22,571 bases of DNA, taken from assembly GCA_023231475.1 (NCBI GenBank), contig JALJEE010001459.1, forward strand, positions 1-22,571. The letters are read 5' to 3'. This document shows, piece after piece, positions 1-11,037 of this stretch. This DNA comes from Seison nebaliae (Eukaryota > Rotifera > Pararotatoria > Seisonacea > Seisonidae). Within the stretch, counting starts at the first letter, position 1. Each line of letters begins with the position of its first letter. The notes under the pieces were generated by a model that was not told the origin of the DNA, ran no database searches, and saw nothing but the letters and a program-made list of their open reading frames with translations. The translations under genes were made by a program, and so were the position numbers.

Positions 1-126
1 ACTTCTCATATTCCAGAATATTTAAGAGATGAAATCGTCATTGGAAGAAAACTTATCACTGATAACATGTACAGTAATCTATCTCATTTTCTTTTTAATT
101 TACCCCGAGGGGATTTGATTTTATAA
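1..126 (+). CDS. Probable 3' end of an unidentified protein-coding gene (partial)
   Basis: Frame 1 is open from the first base for 41 codons and ends at TAA 124-126. Overlapping AATAAA signals follow at once (from 125 and 129), as expected at a compact gene end. The encoded tail begins TSHIPEYLRDEIVIGRKL and ends FNLPRGDLIL. I do not recognise it. The bases around 5-16 (TCTCATATTCCAG) resemble a splice acceptor, so the last exon may begin near 17 rather than before the window. The evidence is the open frame plus the poly(A) context only. It could be a chance ORF in AT-rich DNA. Confidence 0.35.
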   Translation, partial: TSHIPEYLRDEIVIGRKLITDNMYSNLSHFLFNLPRGDLIL

Positions 127-1084
127 TAAATAAAATAAAAATAAATATACATACTGTCTTATTGACGTTTTAACTTAATCAATTTATTGAATCATATACA
201 TATAAAATGGTCAATACTCATATAATAGTCGAAAAATAACAACAAAGAAACATTAAGAAATTAGGATATTTTATTCCCTGTTTTCCGAAGAATTGTTTTC
301 TTTTATTCTATGTTACTCGGACAACTGAAGGATTCTTCTCAATCCTTCATTTTTTCTAATAACTTAATATAAGTATTAGAAAAATGGCCGTATTATTACA
401 ATTTCCGATTATTTTTAATTCTTGTTCTAAGAATATATAAGAATACAATATATATGTCTAACTAAAAATCGAAAGCATCAAAATTTCAATGAATTAAGAA
501 TTCTTAATAAATTCTACTATTGTATAATAGTAAATAAATATATATAATAAATATGTGTATATACAGTATAACTATTAACACTAAATTTTATTTTTTTATC
601 TTTCTTATGGAAGCAGAAATTAGGATGTAGAACTCTTAAAATCTACAGAAATTAGTAATCTAAGAATTAAAAGTAGATCTTTCCGGTTTGACGGACATAT
701 GATGGTATATGACATGGAGAACTAATGATCTCTCAAGTGTCATTATAAACATTATTATATATTATTATATATATGTATATGATAATAGAAAGTAATATTT
801 ATGTAACTTTTTCTCGAAATTTTTAACTAAAGTGTATTAGGGAATATTGCAATGTGATTAAAAGATTGAATATCCGTCCTTCACTTTTTTCTTTCCAACT
901 CTTTATTTTCATATACTATTCTGAAATTTCTAACAAAAAAAAATTAATTCTACTTCACTTCACGTTCGTTTTATTATATTTTTAATGAAACAAAAATTTT
1001 AAAAAGTTTAACCAAACAAAAAATTCTTTCTTAAGAAACAATTTCGAAACTTCAGTCACAAAATCGGCGACTACCGAATAATTA
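127..1084. other. Intergenic AT-rich stretch, nothing recognised
   Basis: Apart from the poly(A)-like run at 125-145 and AT-rich simple sequence (about 535-570 and 745-780), I see no ORF, RNA gene or strong repeat here. Confidence 0.5.
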
Positions 1085-1770
1085 ATGGATTCATTTATGT
1101 CATGGCTGAATGACAAAGTCAAACAGATGGTTTGTATCCATTTCTGTTTCCTTTTCGACGTTTCTTATTTCTTTGTACAATGTTCAAAAACTCAATATAA
1201 CGGATACTAAAAAGTGATTGTGTGATTAAGGAACCTGTCAACAGTTTGATGTTTTTTAACCACTAAAAATGAAAATTGATGTAAACCAGTTAGTGAAAGC
1301 ATTAATGTTTCCCAAGTAAAGAATCATATGTTGGGATATATGATTAGTAATGAACATGGATGATTACAAGGGTTCCATAAAAAATTTGTAACATTTGCTA
1401 GCATAGAGGAAGAGTGGATGTCAGATTTATTCGAAGAAAAGGAGTTCAATTCTAGTAGATCGAGTAAGATATAAATTGCTTAAACCTTTCTACCCATTCA
1501 TGTAGGATTACACCTGCATGCATATAAAAATTGAAATTGTTTGTTCGTTGTTGTTTTGACTATTCTATCTCAAATACCGTAATGTGATACTTTGATCGTA
1601 CATCTAATAGAACTGTACAGATGATACTTGGCTGTAATTAGCCATATAACTAGCTCTTTTGTCCTTACTCTTGGCGCTAAAGCATCTGAAGGTAGTTGAT
1701 TCTTTCGCAGTTCGGATCTTGCTGTTCTAAAGTCTATAGATTGCGAGGACTACTCGTCGCCTCGTACCCG
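1085..1770 (+). other. Exon-like segments of a possible unannotated gene
   Basis: Three short segments look coding and sit beside splice-like sites. The first is ATG 1085 encoding MDSFMSWLNDKVKQM, followed by a GTTTGT donor-like site at 1130. The second is an open frame around 1370-1458 that includes EEEWMSDLFEEKEFNSS and ends at a strong GTAAG donor. The third follows a strong acceptor (CTTTCGCAG, AG at 1709-1710) and reads SDLAVLKSIDCEDYSS before a GTAAAA donor at 1770. I could not make the phases of the second and third segments agree, so this is not a gene model. The segments could be exons of one gene, remnants, or chance. Confidence 0.2.
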
Positions 1771-2390
1771 TAAAAAGACGTTATCTTTTTTCTATAATTT
1801 TAAATTATTAATTTACCCGGCAGGGATTCAATATGAATAAAAAACTGAACTTTTAGAGTTATATCGACTATTATTTCTAATATTATAAATATTACAAGTA
1901 GGTTTTAAGACAAAATTAAAAAGTTAATAAAATAAGACTTCCAGTTAATAAATATTATGTTACAATTTCGCTTAATCTCCATATCCAATTTATAGAGTTT
2001 TTAATGGCTAAACGATCTTTCAATAAGGAATTCTTTGTTATTCAAAACTCAAATGATCCACATTTTTAAATCTCATGAAAATCGAAGAAATTCATTTACA
2101 TGCTATGTGAGCACAACTATAGATCTTATTGTATATAATGCAAATAAATATTTATTGTGTAGTCTTATAAGACACATGGAGTCTAACGTATTCCCGGTTA
2201 ATCGTTTATTTTTTCCTTCAATCGGGAAACCCCTAAACTTCCCTTGTTAAACTTTATAAAATTGTAAATCATTTTCCATTCAATTATTAGACTTTTCAAA
2301 TCATGTAAACTCCCGTTTTTCCCGCTTCAGCCATTATAATCATATCTGATTGTTTATATCTGTTAGTTGTCTAACGTCTTTCTTCAGTTC

Positions 2391-2410
2391 TAGACTACGT
2401 TCGTAGTCTA
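2391..2410. repeat. Perfect inverted repeat (hairpin)
   Basis: TAGACTACG-TT-CGTAGTCTA has 9-bp perfect arms around a 2-nt centre. It could be a palindromic protein-binding site, a hairpin, or the footprint of an excised element. No coding sequence overlaps it. Confidence 0.8.
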
Positions 2411-2589
2411 TTCGCGGGTCCTATTCTCAGACGAGAGGTAAAAATTTCTTTCAAAATTAGATTAAATGGGGGGAGGGCAGTTGGTAACCTACTGGCTAAA
2501 TCCTGTAAGAAAAAACTAAAATCATAAATCCTCAAGAAAAAACAATTGTGAGCATTGTGGAGATTAAAATTAGGATAATAAAAAAAATT

Positions 2590-2621
2590 GTATGGATTAA
2601 TCCATACAGAAACTATAGTTT
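2590..2621. repeat. Two adjacent perfect palindromes with inverted TAATCC sites
   Basis: GTATGGATTAATCCATAC (2590-2607) is a perfect 18-bp palindrome. Three bases later AAACTATAGTTT (2610-2621) is another perfect palindrome. The first contains GGATTAATCC, two overlapping inverted copies of TAATCC, which is the core bound by K50 homeodomains of the Otx/Pitx/Bicoid type. A regulatory role upstream of the JmjC gene is inference. Confidence 0.7.
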
Positions 2622-2626
2622 CTTAA

Positions 2627-2743
2627 AAAGAAGTACAACTGTCCAAAGAAGTGAAAAAACGGGGTAGAATTGTCCTAAAGAGTTTTTAAAAAGGAGTAAA
2701 ATTGTCCTTTTTTGCATAGCAACTCAAAAGGAGTAGAACTCTC
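2627..2743. repeat. Degenerate short tandem repeat
   Basis: Four related blocks recur every 31-37 bp: AAGTACAACTGTCC (2631), GGTAGAATTGTCC (about 2662), AGTAAAATTGTCC (about 2695) and AGTAGAACTCTC (about 2732). Each is preceded by an A-rich run with G. They look like diverged copies of one unit ending in a (A/G)TA-AA-TTGTCC core. They lie about 280 bp upstream of the JmjC start codon. Confidence 0.55.
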
Positions 2744-3017
2744 TGTCGATCTCGAATTCATATTCGCGCTCTCATTAGATTTGTAACATTAGAAAAATAA
2801 TTAAATATAATCGAAAGACATTGGTAGTTAGCTATATGATGCTCTTTCCATTTCTAACAGAAAATCTAATTTCAGATAGATGTTAATGAATTGAAATAAT
2901 TATGAACTACATTTAATTCTCTTAAATAAATTGGTAGCTTCTTCGTAAAATATTAAAGAATCATCGATTATCAACAAATTTTCGATTCAATGTGATTCGA
3001 CAAATTCTTTCTCCTTG

Positions 3018-4684
3018 ATGGATGAATTCGGAAAGATTTTAAATAAAGTGATTGAGCAAATTAAAAATGATCGTTTATCAGAGTCCATTCCGTTTGAAAA
3101 TGTGGGACAATTGAGTTTTGTCGAATGGTTGCAGAATAAGTGCGACTTTATTTCAGTGAATTCTTCTGACAAAATTTATATTGTAAAGCAAAGCAATGAA
3201 TTGAACGATCCGAATATTTTGATCAGTACCAAAAGTAAGAACGGAAACTTATTTTCCAAGCCGATCGTAACGGATGTAGGAGTTCTACCATTTGGATTGA
3301 AAGTGCCAAATTCATCATTACAGATTAAAGATATCGAGGAATTAATAGGAGAAAATTTCGAAGTGGAAGTAATAAATGTCAGGAAACAATTAACATCGAC
3401 CATGTTGTTTAAAGAGTTTGTGGATTATTGGAACAATAAGAAAAATGATTTCCATGACAATCTTTTAAATTTCGATAATGATGACGACGATTGTCGATTG
3501 AATATTTTATCGTTGGAATGTAGTAAAACGGCAATGAATCAAGAAATTAACTTACCAACTTTCGTTGAACGAATTAGTTGGCTGAGAAATGGAATTGTTG
3601 GTAAGACGATTCAAGACGAATTCCCATCGATCTTATCAGCCAACGTTGACAAATACTGCCTTATATCAACACAACATTCATACACTGATTTCCATATCGA
3701 TTTTGGAGGATCGTCAGTTTGGTATCATTTGTTGAAAGGTAATAAATGTTTCTACATTTATCCACCCACCAAATTCTTCATACATTCCTATAAAATGTGG
3801 ACGAAGTATTGTGCAAATAATTTATTCGATTTGCAATTGCATAACATTAATTATGATCTGGATGATTCAGAGGAGAAACTACTCAAAAAATTCCTTTGTT
3901 GGTTTCCAAATTTTCTCAAGGTCGCTTATCAATTTTGGCCGAACAAGAATAATTCTGATGAATTTTGGCTGAGAGGAAGATATATCGAACTAAAAGAATC
4001 GTCAACTTTATTTTTACCAAGTGGATGGATTCATTCCGTCCATACCACTCAACATTCAATTGTATTTGGTGGAAATTTTCTCACCAGTTATCACATAAAT
4101 CATCAAATGAAGTTTTATTTTTAAGATTTTTTTCTTTCATTTTCTGTACTTTTCAGCATTTACAAAATGGAAAGACAAATATCAACACCAGGAAAATATA
4201 TTTTCCCTTTCTTTGAAGAATGTCATTGGTTGACAGCGATCTACTTGTCGGATGATCTAAAAAAACGTCTTCGACTTCTCACACCAAATTCAGATATATT
4301 GCACAAGGTTACATAGTTTATTTGTGTGACAATTATTGGAAAAGTTCATCGATCCAGTTCCTCAAGAAGAAAGACAGTCATCAAATGGAATTAGTAATTC
4401 GTCCAATTATTTATGAAATGAATAATGTCATTCCAAGAAAGGAATTACTCGTTCAATATAATTCGTTGGTTATCGGACTGAAACAGTGGAGTAAAATGTT
4501 CACATTGGGAAGAACGGATAAAAAGAGTAAAAGTGTCTGTGATGGAAATATTCCTCCATTAAAATTATTTATTGGTCAATCACCATCGTCAACCATCGAA
4601 CGATTAGAACGACTGATGAAGAAGATATCCGTTATACAAATGCATATGATTAATTCAGAAAAGAAACTCGTCTCTTGTCTCTGA
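3018..4684 (+). CDS. KDM7-like: KDM7/PHF8-like JmjC histone lysine demethylase without a PHD finger
   Basis: Predicted Fe(II)/2-oxoglutarate histone lysine demethylase, nuclear by family. Exons are 3018-4111, 4157-4307 and 4358-4684 (introns 45 and 50 nt), giving 523 aa with agreeing phases. ATG 3018 is the first in-frame ATG after a TTG. The JmjC core is intact: SYTDFHIDFGGSSVWYHLLK holds the HxD iron ligands H226 and D228, K243 fits the 2-oxoglutarate lysine, and GWIHSV supplies the distal H339. The linker before the core (about 85-190) aligns in my memory with human KDM7A/PHF8. After the first intron IYKMERQ and FPFFEECHW continue the family helical domain. Two oddities: no Cys-rich PHD finger is encoded upstream, and about 45 extra residues sit between the PPT strand and the distal His (about 262-320). 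It ends 50 bp from a convergent gene. I am sure of the family, less sure of the N-terminus. Confidence 0.85.
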
Positions 4685-4734
4685 TCATCAATTAATGATA
4701 ATGATAAAACCATAAAAAGAACCATAAATTCTTT

Positions 4735-6868
4735 CTACCTCATTTCAAACGTTTCTAATTCTCCATCCATTAATTTAGAATAGTCGAGAACATTTTCTTC
4801 ATTATCTTCCTTTTCCATATAATTCAATAAATGGAAAGAATACACGTCATTTCCACTAATTTGTGCATTGAATAGGAAAAGAATTATTAATTTGATTAAT
4901 TGTTCCGGATAAGACTTGTTCGTTAATTCCATCAATAATGCAACAAAACCATTCTTCTCTTCATTTTTTAATTCTGCAAAATGAATGTAGACGAATAAAA
5001 TTTAAAAGTAAGTAATAATTAAACAAAGTAAGACATTAACCGAAAGATAAAAAATTGCAACAAATTAACGAATATCCAAGGAAGTTCGTTCGATGATAAA
5101 TGCTCAGTCGATTGTCTTCAATGAAACAAGATACTCTTTTGTATTCCTCACAATGATTTATAAATCGTTCCAGCATTTTTATTATTGAATAATTTCGATA
5201 TATTTTTTTGTTGGATTTGAGAAGATTTGTGAAATTACCCCGTAAGACAATCAGATGCAATGACAATTCATAAGAAGATTTATCGTCTGCAAACTCTTCC
5301 AAAAACTTATATGAAAGAAAAAGAATGATAGATAAATTTGTTATATTATCTAATTAATCAATGTTGAGAAAAGAAGAAAGAATTAAAAAGAAAACTTTCA
5401 TTAGTTAGAGCACGAATGATTTTCAAATAATCAGAAATTGATGATGTTCGGTAATGTTGATTAAGAATTGCCAGGACAAAATTATTGTTCGCTCTTATTT
5501 CATTAATTTTCTCGATGGATTGAAATGGTAATTGTTTAGTGATAAGAAAAGAAAGGAATTCATAGACAACCGTGTTAAGATGCATCGATTTTCCATTAGT
5601 TACTAAAAGACGATTATTCATCACATCTAACATTTGATTCCATTCTGATTTCTTATAAAGATTCTTTTTTTGAAAAAACAAAATGTTCAATTTCAATAAA
5701 GAAGAATTTTCGATTAAAAATCGAAACTTTCAAGAGTAATTCGTCACAAACATCATTGAAAAGGAATACGGATTCATCAGCATAAGTTATTGGATGAGAC
5801 GTATAATGAAAATGATTAGGTCTTTGTAACATCCAATAATGGATATTGGATTGTTTAGGTACTAAATTAATATCTAGACCTTCCATATATTTTTTTACCA
5901 ATTTCTCCTCCGATTTTAAATTTATTGATTTATATGTTTTCCATTGATCCATTAAGAGATCTTGTTGTCGAAGAAGATAAGAATAATAAAGATCTTTGTA
6001 ATTCTGAAATATTTTCGATTCATCTAAAATTCTATCATAATCTTGTAAGGAAAAATTTTTTAATTGAGAGATAATTTTAATTAAAAAAAGAGAAAACATC
6101 TAATGTGGAGGATGTAGAGATGATGGACCATAATGATCATATAGGTAGTCAAATATTGCATTGACATTTGTGGTATCGGATAACGTTCTATCTAAAAGGA
6201 AAATTAATTGAATGTTTCAATTGAAAGAATTTGGTGAACGGAATGACTGAATTTTGATAAATTTGTTAATTCTTCTAATTTTTCTTCGATTGTCATTGAA
6301 AATATATTCTTTTGAAATGTCATAAGTTTTTCTTGAAGTTGACGATGATAAATCTCACCGACGTATAAACAAAATGTTCTTATACAAAGTCTGAAAATAA
6401 AAAAATATTTTGATTTAGAGTGTATCAAAATTAACGAGATAAAATTGGAATGAAGTTGTTGATCATTGTTCCTGAGTGAAGTGATTATTCGAGGAACTTT
6501 ATCCACAATGAATCGTCGTATTGGTGACGTTCTCAAATTGGCATCGATTAATAATCGTAATAATAATTCGTATTCATCATTTTCAAATCTTCTCATTTTT
6601 AAAAGAAGTTTCATTAGAAACGATTGATAATGTGAAATATTTGATCGTTGGAATAATCGGTCAAATTCAATTTTCAGAAAGTGACTACTAATTTTTGTTG
6701 TGCGAGAGAAACGTATTCGATGATCCTTTGAGAATATAGATTGTTGCTTATATTCAATCATCAATCTCTTCTTTTTATGAGACTCCTTCATGGTTCCTAA
6801 AACAAATCGAATTAAATTAGAATCTCTAACTATAAAAATTAACTCTTTCCTGAAATATCGTCCATCAT
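4735..6868 (-). CDS. Unrecognised helical protein, eight exons, 573 aa
   Basis: Exons on the minus strand: 6868-6844, 6796-6436, 6390-6248, 6191-6129, 6041-5728, 5663-5396, 5349-5041 and 4973-4735. Introns are 47, 45, 56, 87, 64, 46 and 67 nt and every junction phase agrees. ATG 6868 has an in-frame TAA upstream. The protein starts MMDDISGKRTMKESHKKKRL, with a basic N-terminus, and is then Leu/Ile/Phe-rich and predominantly helical by inspection, for example LLLRLLIDANLRTSPIRRF. This suggests a HEAT/ARM-like scaffold, with no catalytic motif seen. The C-terminus is acidic (MEKEDNEENVLDY). The second intron is a stop-free 45-mer, and whether it is spliced is a choice. The exon 4/5 junction is uncertain because direct reading meets an in-frame TAG (6102-6100). 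The exon 6 start could also be 5651. I could not assign a family. It shares a promoter region with Rpt3. Confidence 0.6.
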
Positions 6869-7264
6869 ATTAATTTTTGACGATAATTAACGATTAAAAT
6901 GACAAAGTCTTTTATAAAAGACGATTATCAATTCATTCAATCCAATCAAAGTTATCATTCATCATTCGTTTGAAATTATCATGTTGAAACACATGAAACT
7001 TTTGAACTTAATCTGAAGCTTAAATTACAAAAATAAATATAATGTTTGACAATAATTTCAAATAATTACTAAAATACCGTCTTTTTTGAAAAGAAAAAAA
7101 CATTATGATTTTATAAATTAAAAAAGGAAAAGCGTTAATTTCAAATACGAAATTTACAGAAAGGACAATTTTTTCCCATGTTTCGAATGGTGATGATATG
7201 GAACATTCATTAACGAAAAAGAATTTGAAAGAAATTTCAATTTCGTTCAGAATAGAAAAAAAGT
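6869..7264. promoter_or_regulatory. Short head-to-head intergenic region, probable bidirectional promoter
   Basis: This 396-bp stretch separates the start codons of the minus-strand helical-protein gene and Rpt3. It holds one copy of the 64-66 nt repeat (6899-6962). A minus-strand ORF at 7020-7280 is low complexity and I do not consider it a gene. No clear TATA box is seen. Shared or divergent promoter function is inferred from geometry. Confidence 0.45.
6899..6962 (+). repeat. Dispersed direct repeat, copy 1
   Basis: This 64-nt segment begins ATGACAAAGTCTTTTAT and ends CAATCAAAGTTATCATTCAT. It is a close copy of 9317-9382, with most positions identical and a 2-nt length difference. The two copies lie on either side of the Rpt3 gene in the same orientation. 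Confidence 0.75.
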
Positions 7265-8734
<1,470 letters not shown>

Positions 8735-9316
8735 ACTACTTCCATGAAATTTATTGATATAATCATATCTTATTTGTTATCGTTCTCTTATTTCACAAAA
8801 AAAAATAAATTAATTTCCATTTGAACTCGCTTTGAAATGTTAAATTGAAGAAAGGAAAAATTTTCAAGGAAATACTAATAGGGAAAAGGAGAAGATTAAC
8901 TTCATTATCTATTTACATATTCATTCGCATGTAAGTGAATTGCTCGAAAAATAATTGGTGTGTGTCCAAACGAAAGAAATGAATGACACCGATGTCATAT
9001 GATTGATGGACTTTCAATTATCTTGTTTGATGGCGCTTTTCCTTACTCGACGAGAATATTCATTTTTCTTATAAATTTAATTTTCTTCCTTCTCTTCTCA
9101 TTTATGGATGAGATTCTCCTAATGAGATTAAAAATGGAAATTTATTGTATCGATTAATAATTCGTCTGTTAAATCTATTTGTTATGAGAAGTATTAAAAT
9201 GAATTCCACCAGAAATTCTTTTATTTCAACAAATTAATTTTTTTCTCTCATTGGCATTTTTTCTTATTTATTTCAGGAAGAAGAAAAGAGCATTTATCGG
9301 AAGGAAACGAATGAAA

Positions 9317-9382
9317 ATGACAAAGTCTTTTATGAAACACGATATCTGGAATTCACTCAATCCAATCAAAGTTATCATTCAT
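9317..9382 (+). repeat. Dispersed direct repeat, copy 2
   Basis: This 66-nt copy of 6899-6962 has the same orientation and shares the ATGACAAAGTCTTTTAT start and the CAATCCAATCAAAGTTATC core. Neither copy continues as a long ORF. A duplicated regulatory segment or a mobile-element remnant are both possible. Confidence 0.75.
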
Positions 9383-9962
9383 TCTCTTTTATTTTCCCAT
9401 TAAGAAAGACCAATTGAAATTGGTCGATATGTATATTTCGGTAAATAGTTCTTCCCTATTATAAAGTAGTTCATGTGTGAAATAGTTTTGTTCGAATATT
9501 TTACAAAAATATAAATTTGCTTTTTCTCTCTCTCTGCTTAAAGAGGTAATTTCAAGCTTAAAATACGTCAATCGGATAAGCTAAAGATTAGAAAATTAAT
9601 TTTATATAATGTAATTGTTCTTCAAGTAATATCGTTAGTTTAAAAATATTTTTGGGTGTCATTAAATTATTAATAATTCTCAGTTATTTCTATGTAGCTA
9701 TACGAAGAGTGAAAAAGAAAACTAGCTTCCGTAGGAGGAAAAATTAGTTATTTTCATGTGACTTGGAGGGACATCAATTGTACAATCACCAATACACATT
9801 TTTTAAGTAATCAATTTTTTTTAAAATAAGACATAATGTTTCTAATAATGTGTGGGAAATGAAAATTTAAACTGCCCATATGTCTAGAATATCAGTATGA
9901 CTTCCGATTTTAATCTTTTTAAGACTTGAACATTCTTGTAGAAGTTTCATGCGAAAACTATA

Positions 9963-9994
9963 ATATGATTCTGAGAAATTATGCGGAAAAATTC
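9963..9994 (+). repeat. 32-nt direct repeat, copy 1
   Basis: 30 of 32 bases match 14239-14270, including the exact core GAAATTATGCGGAAAAATTC. The copies are 4.3 kb apart on either side of Numb. Confidence 0.7.
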
Positions 9995-11037
9995 TTTTTC
10001 TCACAATCATTCAATGTGGATATCTTAATAAGATTACTAATTGTTTAGAGAATTCCATGAAGTAAAAGACGACTCTAACTTAATTTATTTTCAAACTTGA
10101 AGAATTCTTCTTCTTTTTATCTCGATGTCCATGAGCTACGAAGAAGAAGTCTTAACTAACTAACTCACAACGAATTCACACGTACATCCTATCGTGAGTG
10201 AGGGCAAGAGAAATAGAATGAGGAATACGTCTACAGACATTGATTAAGATTTCTCTTCCACAATATCCATTGAGAAGACACGTTCAACATACGATCGATC
10301 ATCATTGAGTCAATTCGATTGCATTTGAAATAAATGAAGATTTATTTCCTTTTTCATCGTCATTTCCTTTCTCTGTCTCCTGTTGGAGTCCTTCAATATT
10401 AACGAAATTTAACGCGGTTCTTTTCGTCGGAAAGAAAATGTTTCTTTTTCCCAAAGTTTCCTTCCTTCTCTTACTTACTTCCATCAAATGATGAGATACG
10501 ATGAAATGTGTTGCATCTCTTCTCCCATGTCGATGTGTCATAACAAACTTGATATGATGTTGAAGAGACGACTAGTCGAAAATGTTTGTAGGAGAATGGA
10601 AGAAAAAATTTGTTTCAACGGAAATTTCATCCGATTCGAAGAAAAGGTTTTCCTCATTCCAAATGAAATTTGAGATGAATTTCACCTTATTATTGTCTCC
10701 TTTTTTTCTTTGTTAAACAAAGAAATTTTTTAAGAAAAACGGATATTTGCAGTAGCTGAAAATGAAATGGTATTTAATTATTATTCCACCAAAATTTTTT
10801 ACCTTAAATTTAGACATAGGCAATTTTTTCCGACAACATTTCTTTACAATAAAATATTTATTATAGTAAAGTAGAAAATTTTCATCTTTTTTTTTGTAAT
10901 TAATTCTTAATTTTGGACTCATCTCTCCCCTCATTCCTTCCATTATCCTCCAATCTTATTCCACTCAACTTAAGTGGAAGTTGCTAATACGAATAATAAA
11001 TATTTTTCTTTTCTTTTCAAAGAGAACGTTGACCAAC

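Larger units (their letters stand above)
1771..3017. other. Intergenic region upstream of the JmjC gene
   Basis: No convincing gene. A 71-codon ORF at 2035-2250 begins with TTG and looks like random AT-rich sequence. The stretch holds the inverted repeats at 2391-2410 and 2590-2607 and the short degenerate tandem repeat at 2627-2743, annotated separately. The promoter and any 5' UTR exon of the JmjC gene should lie here, but I see no clear TATA or initiator. Confidence 0.5.
8735..11037. other. Long intergenic region upstream of Numb
   Basis: About 2.3 kb without a gene I can support. It contains the second copy of the 66-nt repeat (9317-9382), the first copy of a 32-nt repeat (9963-9994), and several short spurious ORFs (9389-9571, 10302-10541, 10488-10673, 10713-10943) that are low complexity and overlap each other. 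It probably includes Numb regulatory sequence and 5' UTR. Confidence 0.5.

Noticed and set aside
1620-1790. Possible tRNA or other structured RNA in a locally GC-richer stretch
   Set aside because: No cloverleaf, A/B box pair or anticodon arm could be found by eye.
2035-2250. 71-codon plus-strand ORF
   Set aside because: Starts with TTG, has no coding character or known motif, and lies in AT-rich intergenic DNA.
6100-6128. 29-nt intron ending at CATTAG in the minus-strand gene
   Set aside because: Although it has GT and AG ends, joining it puts the next exon out of frame, and it is shorter than any other intron here.
10302-10673. Overlapping minus and plus ORFs of 79 and 61 codons upstream of Numb
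   Set aside because: They overlap on opposite strands, have no recognisable protein features and no splice support.
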